The notes under the pieces are model-generated. The model searched no databases. It had not been told where the DNA came from and was given only the letters and a program-made list of their open reading frames with translations. Position numbers and translations under genes: made by a program. From Selaginella moellendorffii (Eukaryota > Streptophyta > Lycopodiopsida > Selaginellales > Selaginellaceae), in contig NW_003314348.1 of the NCBI RefSeq assembly GCF_000143415.4, positions 191,309-255,308 of the forward strand: a stretch of DNA of 64,000 nucleotides, read 5' to 3'. Positions 1-9,789 of this stretch are shown one piece after another; position 1 is the stretch's first letter, and every line of letters begins with the position of its first letter.

Positions 1-336
1 GACAAGAAGCGAGAACACGCGCAAGGTGATGGTCACAGGGGATCATCTCAAAGTGAACCGAGGCGTCACGGTGATACGGGACGGCTACCGCCTTCAAAAG
101 CCAAACACAGACAGGTGCCACCATCTCAAAGTGACGATGGCGCTGGGAAGAAATCACAGGAGGTGACGGACCAGGGAAACTTGCAAGAACCAAGACCTGA
201 TATTCCTGCACAGACACCGGAAGCCGAGAAAGAACAAGCCGAAAAAGAACAAGCTGAGGAGACAAGAAGAACGAGCTTGAACTCCGGAGGTGGAAGAACC
301 AAAGCTTCCGGACGGTGGACCGAGAGTAAGCAGTAG
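1..336 (+). CDS. 3' end of an unrecognised gene (partial)
   Basis: The frame is open from the first base to a TAG at 334-336, giving at least 111 residues of a C-terminal tail. The tail is hydrophilic, rich in Lys, Arg, Gln, Glu and Ser, with a short KEQAE direct repeat and no recognisable domain. The start lies outside the window, or the segment is a last exon whose acceptor is outside. The composition fits a disordered tail; no function can be assigned. An antisense frame (126-341) is also open but looks less natural. Confidence 0.4.
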   Translation, partial: DKKREHAQGDGHRGSSQSEPRRHGDTGRLPPSKAKHRQVPPSQSDDGAGKKSQEVTDQGNLQEPRPDIPAQTPEAEKEQAEKEQAEETRRTSLNSGGGRTKASGRWTESKQ

Positions 337-573
337 ATCATCTTTTCTCAGTTCCTCAGTCGTGGTTTGCTGCAGATCCAGCAGTGTTGTGGCTTGGTCT
401 AGCGACGGGCATTGCGCTGCTGGCAGCGCTAAGCCTCAACTTCTCCAACTTGGTCAATCCGTGATCATTTTGCAATTTTTTGTAAGTAAGTTCGCAATGT
501 TATTACGATTCTTTTCCTGTCAATAGCCAGAAGAGAAAGGCAGGGATTTAACTCTCTAGCCGATCGAAAATTG

Positions 574-783
574 CTACTGGAGACCAATTCTTTGCGCTAC
601 AGACCCCTTGCTTCTATCCTGCCCGAGCGACGACGACGCCGATACCTTGGAAGGTCGGGAAGGAGCTCCCTCACCAGTAGTGGCCGCGGCAGCGGCGGCG
701 GCGGCGGCGCGCTTGCGAGCATCCTCCAGCTCCTCCTTGTCCTCCGCCTTGAGCTCCAGGCGCGTGGGCTTGCGACGCAGCAT
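574..783 (-). CDS. CDC26: CDC26-like subunit of the anaphase-promoting complex
   Basis: Single exon, 69 residues. The first about 20 residues read MLRRKPTRLELKAEDKEELE, which closely matches the conserved N-terminus of CDC26 (APC12). In other eukaryotes that N-terminal helix sits in the TPR groove of APC6 and stabilises it within the cyclosome, the ubiquitin ligase of mitosis. The rest is an Ala-rich run followed by a Ser/Gly-rich tail, as in plant homologues. It lies 201 bp from ISU1 on the same strand. A scrap of its last codons recurs near 3758-3783 in the duplicated block. No introns are needed. Confidence 0.85.
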   Translation of the reverse strand: MLRRKPTRLELKAEDKEELEDARKRAAAAAAAAATTGEGAPSRPSKVSASSSLGQDRSKGSVAQRIGLQ

Positions 784-984
784 TTTGACCGATCAATTCT
801 TTAGGGTTCTTATCTTAAGTTCTTTCTCCGTACATTCCTGTGATAGTTTTCGGGATTTTACATTTTGTTATCCGTACATCCACGTCACTATGACCAAGGG
901 CCTAAATTCGTAGGAATTCCCCCTATGATGTGTCTGAAACTCGAGGGAAGCTAGGCTTAGATGGCGGTGCTATCTATCTTACAA

Positions 985-1657
985 TCATGCTGCGGCCATG
1001 TCTTCCGGATTGGGGCCTGCGACGGAGGAGCCCGGGCGCACTGGAACTTGGGCCTGCCTCTCGTGGAAGTCCTTGATCGCCGGCTCCATCGCCTTCTTCC
1101 TCTTCGCGTCGTAATCTTTGATCGCGGCTTTGATCGCATCCTCGGCAAGCATGCTGCAGTGGAGCTTCACTGGCGGCAGCGACAGATGCTTGGCGATGTC
1201 ACTGCGAAGAAGAAAGAGGAGAGAGCTTAGCCTCGGAGAAATCCTCTCAAGAAGAAAAGTTACTTGTTTGTGATCTTCGACACCTCGTCCATCCCCTTGC
1301 CTTTGATCCACTCCGAGGCTACAAATCCAGCGAGCCAGTGCGAGATGAGAGGGCCAAAAGAGGAATTCCAAGAAAGAATCTCTTACCCACGGAAGACGAT
1401 GCGATAGCCGAGCCGCAGCCAAACGTCTTGAAGCACGAATCGACGATCTTGCCGTCGTCGCCGACGCGGATTTGGAGCTTCATCACGTCGCCACAGGCGG
1501 GAGCTCCGACCAGGCCGGTGCCAACACTGGGGTCGCTGGCATCGAAAGAGCCCACATTCCTGGGATTGTTGTAGTGATCCACGACCTTCTCATGGTAGAA
1601 TCGGACCCTAGACGCTCCGCCAGCGCGGCCACGCGACACGATCTGCCTCAGCATCAT
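985..1657 (-). CDS. ISU1: IscU-type iron-sulfur cluster scaffold, mitochondrial
   Basis: Three exons: 1387-1657, 1264-1318 and 985-1201, giving 180 residues. The first about 20 residues are Arg-rich without acids and look like a mitochondrial presequence. Then come FYHEKVVDHYNNPRNVGSFD, the cysteine region GAPACGDVMKLQI, FKTFGCGSAIASSS and LHCSMLAEDAIKAAIKDY. The three cluster-ligating cysteines of IscU/ISU (ACGD, GCGS, HCSM) are all present. ISU proteins build 2Fe-2S clusters on a scaffold fed by the cysteine desulfurase NFS1 and frataxin. The C-terminus extends about 30 residues beyond the bacterial protein. Decayed pieces of a second copy lie at about 3885-4085. Confidence 0.93.
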
Positions 1658-1824
1658 CTAGAAATCACGCCCAGAGCATCAGCAAACCGGCACAAACGCG
1701 CCAAAACCTACCTTCTCTAAAGCGACTAGCTAGGGTTTCTAAAGTGCCCAGGCACTAAAGACTGCAACGTGGGGCCATCACAGCCGTACACGTGTCCTTA
1801 AAAAGGTATATTCGCATTTCTTCT

Positions 1825-3382
1825 CTACAAGTATCTCCTCATGCGCTTACTTCCGGGGCCGAATCCACCATTGTTTGACTGTTGGAGCTCCTTCCAAGGA
1901 TCTGGCCAGGGGAATCGAAGGATCTTAGCTATCCAGGAAACGAATGCCTACCTTGTAGAGTAAGATCGTCGGTGATCATATCCAGCTCGAGGAGATTGAG
2001 CAAGCGCCCAGGTCGACACCGCTCGTCCACTTCTCGGGCTGATCGGACCCATGCCGCAGCTTCAGTCGCCCTCGATTCATCGAGCCTCCCCAGATCAATC
2101 CCACCGGCCTGGGCTTGTCACCGTGGAGCGCAAAATCAGGCTGCCACTGTCGCCCTCCGCGTCAAAGTCCCCGCCATCGCCCACCACCAAGAGATCCGTG
2201 AACAAGCACCCGCCCCCTTCGTCTTGGTACTCCACCCCGTACGCGACCACGGTGCCCCGGGTGAGCCCGGTGCTCCTCCCAACTTTGATCGCCGCCTTGC
2301 CCACCAGGTCGTCCAAGTTGATGGTGAAGAGCTCGCCAACCTCGCCAACGAAGGGGATGGTGGCGGTCACGGAGGAGCAGTCGAAGCTGGCGGCGAAGGG
2401 AACGAAGGCTCCATCGGCCCGGACGAAACTTTCTAGCACGTAGCGGCAAATGTTAGACAAGCATTCGGCATTTGCTGGAGAGCGAGAGAGAAGGCAAGAC
2501 CTGAACAGCAGGAAGCAAACATCCCGTACCAAAGATCGTCGGTGACGAACGAGGACGCCGGCTCCACGGCGCCCAGGTAGACGCCCTGCCCGAGCCTCCC
2601 AGGAGGTATCGGGTGGAACGTCTTCCGGTACGGGAAGTCAAGGTCCACGGCAACGTGTGTGTTAGTGAGGAACCATAGTGTCGCTTCCCAATGCGGCTGC
2701 GCACCACGGGCCCAATGGTTCCAAAGAGCTTTAAGCTCGCCACCTTTTCCATCGGGCATCATATGAGCAAATAACTCGGCTATGGTATCTACCTGGGATC
2801 CAGGACCGATGCGTTGGCTATTCCCTCGCAAGTAGTTGATGAGCTCCGAGTACACCCGTTCTTTTGGGGCCGGAGCCGGCGTGCCATGGAACGAGAACTC
2901 CACAACGTCGACATCACACCAAGTGAGATTCCCCGGGCCCTGAAAGAAAGATCAAGACTCGAAACGATCCCAAGTGGGGAACCCAAGAGAGAGGCCAGTG
3001 CGAGGACAACCTGCAAGATACGGGGCAGCATTTGCCCGTCGAGCACCCAGGGCATGCAGCTTGCGCGGGACGAAGACGATGATGGCGGGGCGATCGGTCA
3101 CCTGGCTGTTGCGGGTGCGGAAGCCCAGCGCGGTGCCCAAACTCCGGCGGCGGAACAGCTTCCCGTGGATGGCCCGGATCGCCATGAGCTCGCGCAGCGT
3201 TCTGGCCTGGCGTCCCGTCCCCATCGTCTCGCCGCTCGCCATGTTGCTCCAGTGGTGGCTGAGTAGTAGGCGATGCGCTCCACCGCGCATTCCTCGACGT
3301 GGAAGCATGGCAGGCACAGCACGTAGTCGAATAATCCGTCCTTGCGGCCGCGGTAGCGCGATCCTGAGGCGTAGGCCCGCAT
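1825..3382 (-). pseudogene. NAL1-like serine protease, decayed tandem copy
   Basis: The same exon order as the intact NAL1 gene at 4162-5849 can be followed, but at least five short indels break the frame. There is a frame change in exon 1. A 2-base loss lies near 3050, just before the end of exon 1. A 1-base loss lies near 2675, before the THVAVDLD stretch that carries the catalytic-type His. Another lies near 2130, right after GDSGSLIL. A further 1-base loss lies near 2008. The His, Asp and Ser surroundings are still legible, so decay is recent. The last exon end is recognisable (stop near 1825-1827). It probably makes no full protein, though parts may still be transcribed. Confidence 0.85.
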
Positions 3383-3757
3383 TAGCGAGCGATCTGGTTT
3401 CGGGACGGGACTGCCACCAGTGTGTCGAGTCCAAAGATAGCTTAAATAGCGTGGCTAGCCTGCGTTGTTTGGGCTTCCGAGCTCTCGGCGGGTACGAAGC
3501 GCCCGCCAGAGCAACACGAAGAGAATCTTAAACCCATCTTAAACCTTCCAAAAAAACAAAAAAAAAAAAACAAACAAACAAAACAACTCGAGTAGAAAAC
3601 TCCACGAGTTGCCACAGCTGATGTTCTCGCTGTGCCTTGAAAGGCTCCCCGTGAGTGTCCAGTAATGGCAGACAGCTGGTGTGTTCTCTCAGGCCAGAAA
3701 CTCGTTCTGACATTATTAAGATAGAAGATTGTTCTATGTGGTCGATTGCGAGTCTTT

Positions 3758-4160
3758 ATTGCTACTGAAGACCAACTCTTTGACCCTGCTCCTGTAAGAA
3801 TATGTTCGCCTTTTATCCGTATATTTTAGCTTTATCCGTATATGGCTCGTCAAACGTGCTATATCACAATCATGTCTTGAGCACGCCTTCTGGGTCGTGG
3901 AAGTCTTTGATCCATTGGCTCCATTGGCGTCATACTCCTTTGAAATCTTCAAGAAAAACAAATACTGATCTTATTCCCACTTTCGACGCAACAATCCAGC
4001 GAGGCAGCGAATGTCGAGAAAGAATCTCTTTCCCCACGATGGGATCGGGCCAAACGTCCTCAAGCACGAATCGACTCTCAATTGGCGCGGTTTTCTTTTC
4101 GTTAGGGTTTCTGGCAACGTGTCTTCATGTGACAAAAAGGGATCTTGGGATTTTCTTCTC
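3758..4160 (-). pseudogene. Remnants of duplicated CDC26 tail and ISU1
   Basis: This stretch carries short collinear matches to 565-1830. Positions 3758-3783 match the end of CDC26. Positions 3885-3950 match ISU1 exon 3 with deletions. Positions 3985-4082 match ISU1 around the end of exon 1, including the donor neighbourhood and the CFKTFG-coding part. Positions 4100-4160 match the spacer between ISU1 and NAL1. The order is the same as in the intact block, so this is a deleted copy of ISU1, not an independent gene. No useful reading frame survives. Confidence 0.7.
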
Positions 4161-4161
4161 T

Positions 4162-5849
4162 CTACAAACTTATCCTCGTGCGCTTGGCGTTCTGGCGCCC
4201 CTCGGCATCGTCGCTACTTCCGGGGCCGGATCTCTTGATCTCGCCTTCCCGTTGCCATGACGAAGGCCCGGGAATGTCTCCAGGTTTCAACTCGGTGCTA
4301 CAATCCTTGGACTGTTGGAACTCCTTCCAAGCATCTGGCCAGGACAAGTCAAGGAAGAAGCTAAAGCCTAAAGCGATGGGAATGGATGCATACCTTTGAG
4401 AGCAAGATCGTTGCTGATGATATCCAGCTGGAGGAGATCGAGCAAGCGGCCCAGGTCGACACCGCTCGTCCAGTTCTGGGGCTCGTGCCCCTGCCGCAGC
4501 TTGAGCCGCCCTCGATTCGACGTGCCCCCCCAGATCATTCCCACCGGCCTGGGCTTGTCGCCGTCGCACAGCAGAATCATGCTGCCGCTATCGCCCTCCG
4601 AGTCAAACTGGCCCCCATCGCCCACCACCAAGAGATCCGTGAAGAAGCACACGCCCTTGTCGTCGTGGTACTCCACCCCGTACGCGACCACTGTGCCCCG
4701 GGTGAGCCCGGAGCTCCGCCCGACTTTGATCGCCGCCTTGCCCACCAGGTTGGCGATGGGGTCGTCCAAGTTGATGGTGAAGAGCTCGCCAACCTCGCCA
4801 ACGCCCTTGATGCTGGCGGTCACGGAGGAGCTGTCGAAGCTGGCGGCGAAGGGAACGAAGGCGCCATCGGCCCGGACGACAGTTTCTGGCAACGCGGTAA
4901 GCAACATGTTAGACTAGAGAAGCAAGGCATTTGCTGCAAAGAAAAGTAAAGCTTTCGGGACACCTGAGCAGCAAGTAGCAAACATCCCGTACCAAAGATC
5001 GTCGGTGACAAAGGAGGTCGCCCGCTCCACGGTCCCCAGGTAGACGCCAGGCCCCAGGTTGGGAGGCAGCGGGTGGAACATCTTCTGGTACGGGAAGTCG
5101 AGGTCCACGGCAACGTGCCTGTTGGTGAGGAACCCTATCTGGTGCTCTCCGGTGCGGCTGCGCACCACGGCCCCCATGGTTCCGTATACCTCCAAGCTCG
5201 CCACCTTTTCCATCGTATAGCGTATCATATATGGCGATAGCTATAAGCTGAGACTGTTACCTGGGATCCCGGACCGACGCATTGGTCATCCCCTCGCAGG
5301 CACTCGACGAGCTCCGAGTAGACTTGCTCCTTGGGAGCCGCGGATGAGGCGCCATGGTAGGAAAACTCCACAACGTCGACATCACACCACAGATCCCCCG
5401 GGCCCTGCGTGACGAGCGAAGAAGAAACAATCAAAACCCAAGAGGGGCCAGTTGGAGGACAAAACCTGGACGGTGCTGGGCAGCATTTGCCCGTCGAGCA
5501 CCCACTGGGCATGCAGCTTGCGCGCGACGAAGACGATGATGGCGGGGCGGTCCGTCACCTGGCGGTCGCGGGTGCGGAAGCCCAGCGCGGTGCCCAGGCC
5601 CAGGCGCCGGAACATCTTGCCGTGGATGGCCCGGATCGCCATGAGCTCGCGCAGCGTTCCGGCCTGGCGCCCCGTCCCCATCGACTGCCGGCTGTCGTCG
5701 CTCGTCGCCAGGCTCGCCATGTCGCTGTACTGGCGGCTGAAGAAGCTGCTGCGCTCCACCGCCCATTCCTCGACGTGGAAGCATGGCAGGTACAGAACGT
5801 AGTCGATCGATCGGTCCTTGTAGCGCGACCCCGATGCGTATGCCCGCAT
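4162..5849 (-). CDS. NAL1: NAL1-like trypsin-fold serine protease
   Basis: Five exons: 5466-5849, 5261-5404, 4964-5204, 4394-4885 and 4162-4334, giving 477 residues. It matches plant NARROW LEAF 1. After a variable N-terminus come LRELMAIRAIHGKM, GTALGFRTRDRQVTDRPAII and WCDVDVVEFSYHG. Next are FLTNRHVAVDLDFP (His), a second block ending VGRSSGLTRGTVVAYGVEY, and EGDSGSMILL (Ser), then WTSGVDLGRLLDLLQLD and a basic AKRTR tail. NAL1 proteases in rice control leaf width and vein number by degrading nuclear corepressors; that role here is inferred. At 477 residues it is shorter than rice NAL1 (about 580) because the C-terminal acidic region is reduced. The exon 2-3 junction restores the family's GSQVAS motif. 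Confidence 0.9.
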
Positions 5850-6144
5850 GTAGCGGGCGATCTGGATCCTCGGGACGGGATGCTTGCGGCGGCTGCCAGA
5901 TCCACGGTATGTCAGCGCAAAGATCTATCTATCGGATCATACCATGGGAAGAGCTCTCGCCTGCGCTGCTTAGGAAGTGGGCATCCCCGCGGCTTGGATT
6001 TGTGGCACGACAGCGCTACACAGGTATGGTGCGGCGAGTCAAACAGGCAGCTCTCGGCGGGCATGAATCGCCCGGGAGAGCATTTAAAACCCATCTCTAA
6101 ACCCCCCGCTCTCCCACTCCCCTCTCCCCCTCCCCCTGGTTCTA

Positions 6145-6182
6145 TCTCTCTCTCTCTCTCTCTGGTTCTCTCTCTCTCTTTC
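6145..6182. repeat. CT-rich microsatellite
   Basis: A run of CT/TC dinucleotides interrupted once by GGTT. It lies in the spacer between the NAL1 upstream region and the 3' end of the acyltransferase gene. No gene signal is seen in 6105-6286. Confidence 0.8.
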
Positions 6183-6286
6183 GCCCATCCACGCGTCAAA
6201 ACTCGAGATTCCATATTTAGAAGCGTGCGCTGTCGTCAATGGATTGTTTTGGTCACAGAATATCCCTTGTCAAGGGCTTCATAGAT

Positions 6287-8186
6287 TTAAGTAGTGTCTC
6301 GTAACAGTGTGTCCATGGCAGCGTAGACGCAATCCCTCAGGAAGCTCACGTCAGGGACGATCTTCTCCTTCGCCATGACCGCGATCCTCACGTCATTCGC
6401 GTAGCTTGTCATGTGGACCAGCAGCCCCTTTTTGTCACCCGAGGGATTCGCAAACTTTGTCAGGACTTGGTGTGTGCTTGTGTCGATGATAAGAGATCTT
6501 AAAACGTACCTGTGGAAGGCCCGAGCTCGTGGGGATGATGTAAAGGAGAGGATTTCCAGCGAACGTTACGGTCTCCACAGGGCCAACAATGTTGGAGATT
6601 GTGAGGGTGGTGTGGAGCGCGGCCCTGTATGTCATGTCTCGCCCGCCCTGCCGCGATCGAGCAATGAGCTAGCTTTGATTGACGCTCAGACAGTACCTTG
6701 ATTCCGAGGAGATGGATCAACAAAACCCCTCCAGAGTACGTGAGCTTGGCCTCGTAAGAGAGCTTCTTCCGGGTGGAAATGGATTTTGCGTGGTGGACGT
6801 GCTCGAGTGACGGGTGTGTAGGTGCGTTGACCTTATTGACCGAGAGGGGAACGAGCATGTAACCCAGGCTATTGCCCCATCTTGCCTTCGACCTGGTGTT
6901 CATCATCTCGTTTACTTCCTACACAAAGTCAGTCAAACATTCGCAAAGTCATGGTTGAAGGACTTTGACTAATGGTTTGACTGACTTGCAAACCTGGGGA
7001 AGGTCTGGTGTTGACCATCACTAGCGCCCGGATCGAGAGGCTCTTCAACCATTTTGCTGTGGAAACCATGTCAGAGAGAGAGATGGTTGAATGATGGTTG
7101 GGAACTCTTAAACTTACAGTGATTGCCATTGTCATTGCCAGTTTGAGCGTGATGCGTGAGATACTTCTGGAGAGCAATCGAGACAATCGCGAGTAGCACA
7201 TCGTTCACCGTCTGGGATGGGTAGAAGTGGAGTGAAATTCTTGTTCTCTGTTACGTGAAAACGCCCAAGAAACTTACCGCATTGGCGGCATTCTTGACGC
7301 GCTTGACATCGTCGAGCTTGAGGTCGGCGATGGCGAGCCGACTTGGCTCGTTCTCGGCTCCACGATAGCCTCGCAGGCATGAACGGCTGTCCTTGACCCA
7401 CGCCTGCATGCACAGAAACTTGACAATCTCCGTGATAGAGAACCATGCCACGAGCACGAGCCTCCATATCCGCGGCACGAGAGACCTCCAAATCCACGCC
7501 AGTGGATCAAGATCATTCTCTGGCGCCGGCGCTGGCCTGGGAATCGTGGGCAGCATCGCGGGATTTTCCAGCTGCCGTGTAGATGCCAGGAAGAGCGACA
7601 TGAGCGAAGTTCCATCGCCGAGCGCGTGATGGAAGACGAGGATACAAACACCTCTCGCGCCACCACGAAGAGAGATTTGTGGGCGATCATCATCCATCGC
7701 CAGGACGTGGACCTCCCACAGAGGCTTGCTGGCATCCAGGCGAGCGGCGCTGAGCTCGGCGGTGTAGTCCTCCACGATCGTGGGCGAATCCCGCGGGAAG
7801 CGCGAGAGATCCGCTACGATGATGTGATCGTCGATGTTTACGTGGGTTCTCACCCAGATCTCCCTCCCTCTACCGTTTAGCCTCTACAGTGTTTACGATC
7901 GATCGATCGATTCGAATAGAAATGGAATACGAACCATGAGGCTGGAGAATCGTGGGTGTTTTGCCAGTGTGTTGGAGAGCTCGCTCTTGAGCGCCGGGAG
8001 ATCGATTGGGTTCTGGAATCCAAGAATGCACTGGGCCGTCAAGTAGAAATCCGGCTGGAGGAACAATCGCCCCGCCGGTGTCACCGGCTCCTCCACTCCA
8101 TCTCCAATCCGCGGGAGAGAGTTTTCATTCTCATTCCCATCGCTAGATCTTTGCTGAGAGGTTTTGATTCGCCGAAGCACTCCCAT
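6287..8186 (-). CDS. Wax ester synthase/diacylglycerol acyltransferase (WSD type)
   Basis: Seven exons: 7935-8186, 7278-7859, 7118-7211, 6986-7056, 6697-6918, 6510-6647 and 6287-6427, giving 499 residues. The catalytic HHxxxDG motif appears as HHALGDG around residue 156. Flanking family blocks are LFLQPDFYLTAQCILGF at the N-terminus, NDVLLAIVSIAL, VMVNTRPSPG and TISNIVGPVE, with a final HMTSYANDVRIAV. These enzymes transfer acyl chains from acyl-CoA to fatty alcohols or diacylglycerol at the ER, making cuticular wax esters or storage lipid. A hydrophobic stretch (RLVLVAWFSITEIVKFL) could be a membrane anchor. The exon 4 donor was placed at GTCAGT because only this keeps the RPSPG block in frame with exon 5. 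Confidence 0.88.
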
Positions 8187-8317
8187 TTTTTTCTGGGCGA
8201 GAAAGCAGAGCTTCGATGTTATATAGTTCCGCACGACAACTCGTGATGATACTCGAGCCCGAGACCTACTTCATTGTTCTAGGGCTCGCTGTGAATGGCG
8301 CTGTGAATGCCGCTGCC
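8187..8317. promoter_or_regulatory. 131-bp divergent intergenic region (WSD / Nudix)
   Basis: The two start codons, 8186 on the minus strand and 8318 on the plus strand, are only 131 bp apart. Both promoters and 5' UTRs must overlap here or run into the opposite gene. No clear TATA box is visible. Confidence 0.5.
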
Positions 8318-9470
8318 ATGGCGTCCCCAGCGATGATCGAGTCGGCATTCTTGTCTCGGAGCTGCGCAATCCTGCTCGCGCGCAGGATCGGCGTGGGGAA
8401 GCGATCTAGGGTTGCAAATCTGCGGAGGAAGTCCGCGAGCTTCGTTTCCGCCCGATGCTGTGCCAGTGCGAGTGCTGGCCCGGATGTGTCGCCTTCTCCT
8501 GCTACAACAAGCAGATCCAAGGTTTGCGCGAACAATCAATCGCTCGTGGTTTTCCTGATTCTAGGATTTGTTCCTTCTTTCTTTCACTGTAGAACACACT
8601 GGGCCCAAAATTTAGTTTTTGCCCAGTTTGTGGAGGTCCTGCCGATCAAAGAGTTCCAGACGGGGAGCACGAGCCTAGAAGCGTTTGCACCTTGTGTGGA
8701 TTTGTACACTATCAGAATCCAAAGATGGTGAGAGCTGGAAAACAAGTCTTTCATTCATTCCAGAGACGAAAGCATCACTTTCTTTTACCAGGTTGTAGGA
8801 TGCGTTGTAGAACACGATCGGAAGATTCTTCTCTGCCGGAGAAGCATTGAGCCGTGCTACGGTCTCTGGTAAGATCAAAGCTCCATTTCCTTTTGTCGAT
8901 TGAAGAAGGTGATTTTCTGCCTCAGGACTTTACCAGCGGGATACATGGAACTTGGAGAATCGGCTGCCGAGGGTGCGGTGCGCGAAACGCAGGAAGAAGC
9001 TCACGCGCAGGTGGAGCCAGTTTCGCTGTTTGCTCATCTCGACATTCCGCTCATTGGCCAGGTTCTCGTTCTCTCCTCGTTCCTTGGGTTTTCGTTTATC
9101 TCTGGTGTTTCTCATTCTTAAGATGCGTGTGCAGTGCAGAGCTATGTAATTTTTCGTGCCAAGTTCGCGCACGGCGTGCAGTACTCACCGGGCCCCGAGT
9201 CCTTGGAATGCGCTCTCATCGAAATGGATGAGATTCCGTTTGATAAGATTGCCTTCTCAACCATAAGCGTGGCTCTCAAGCTGGTAAGCTCTCGGAAAGT
9301 TTCCGTTCTCGCTTTCTTGGTTATTTGGTTTACGTATCCCTTGGCATCAGTACATCCAGGATTACAAAGCAGGACGGTTTAGAGTTCACTCAGGGGTGAT
9401 CGATAAGAGGCCCGGTGCCAGTCCATCCGATCCTCAAGGCTTCGTTCTCCGAGACTACCTTTCATCGTAA
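8318..9470 (+). CDS. NUDT23: Plastid Nudix hydrolase, NUDT23-like (FAD pyrophosphatase family)
   Basis: Six exons: 8318-8521, 8593-8727, 8792-8868, 8926-9061, 9140-9283 and 9351-9470, giving 271 residues. The first about 65 residues are Ser/Arg/Ala-rich and resemble a chloroplast transit peptide. A zinc-ribbon-like pair follows: FCPVCGGP, then [14 protein letters not shown]. The Nudix box begins [20 protein letters not shown], with the catalytic Glu residues in place; the usual Gly after EEx is His, as this subfamily tolerates. AtNUDT23 cleaves FAD to FMN plus AMP in plastids; that substrate is inferred by homology. Downstream [12 protein letters not shown] and KRPGASPSD also match the subfamily. 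Confidence 0.92.
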
Positions 9471-9789
9471 ACTCCCGGAGAGTTTTGTTTCAAAAACAGC
9501 AGGAAAAATTACCAAGGCCATTTGATCTCTTTGTTTTGTTTATTCTCTTGGATTATCACTCGTTATTCCACTCTTCCTAGGAAGAACAAAAGTTCTTGGG
9601 GTTATTTGGTTTTTATATGATAGATTTAAATATTTCTTCCTTTTGCCTTATTTGTTTAAATTTTGCAAAACCCGAAAACCTTTTGGGTTAAACTCTGCCG
9701 CGTGGCATTTTGGACGGTGTAGATTAAGGGCCATGTCCATCTTCCCTTTAAATTGGCATTAAATCCTTTGACTCAAATCAGGGTAAAGG
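9471..9789. other. Spacer, AT-rich, no gene seen
   Basis: This is the 3' flank of the Nudix gene and the 5' flank of the next ORF. It is AT-rich with T runs and no convincing frame, tRNA or repeat. Confidence 0.5.

Larger units (their letters stand above)
560..6105. repeat. Direct tandem duplication, about 2.4-3 kb units
   Basis: The left unit runs from about 560 to 3545 and the right unit from about 3758 to 6105, in the same orientation, separated by about 210 bp of unrelated sequence. Collinear matches cover the CDC26 tail, ISU1, the ISU1-NAL1 spacer, all NAL1 exons and the NAL1 upstream region. The upstream match includes the shared AGCTCTCGGCGGG near 3480 and 6050 and a shared AAACCCATC near 3530 and 6088. 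The right unit is shorter because most of ISU1 is deleted. Boundaries are estimated by eye. Confidence 0.75.

Noticed and set aside
1319-1657. Unspliced 112-codon ISU1 version
   Set aside because: It runs into intron 1; splicing restores the complete IscU sequence in 180 residues.
5409-6284. 291-codon plus-strand frame over the NAL1 gene
   Set aside because: It is antisense to the NAL1 exons and their upstream region; its residues mirror the conserved codons of NAL1 and match no family.
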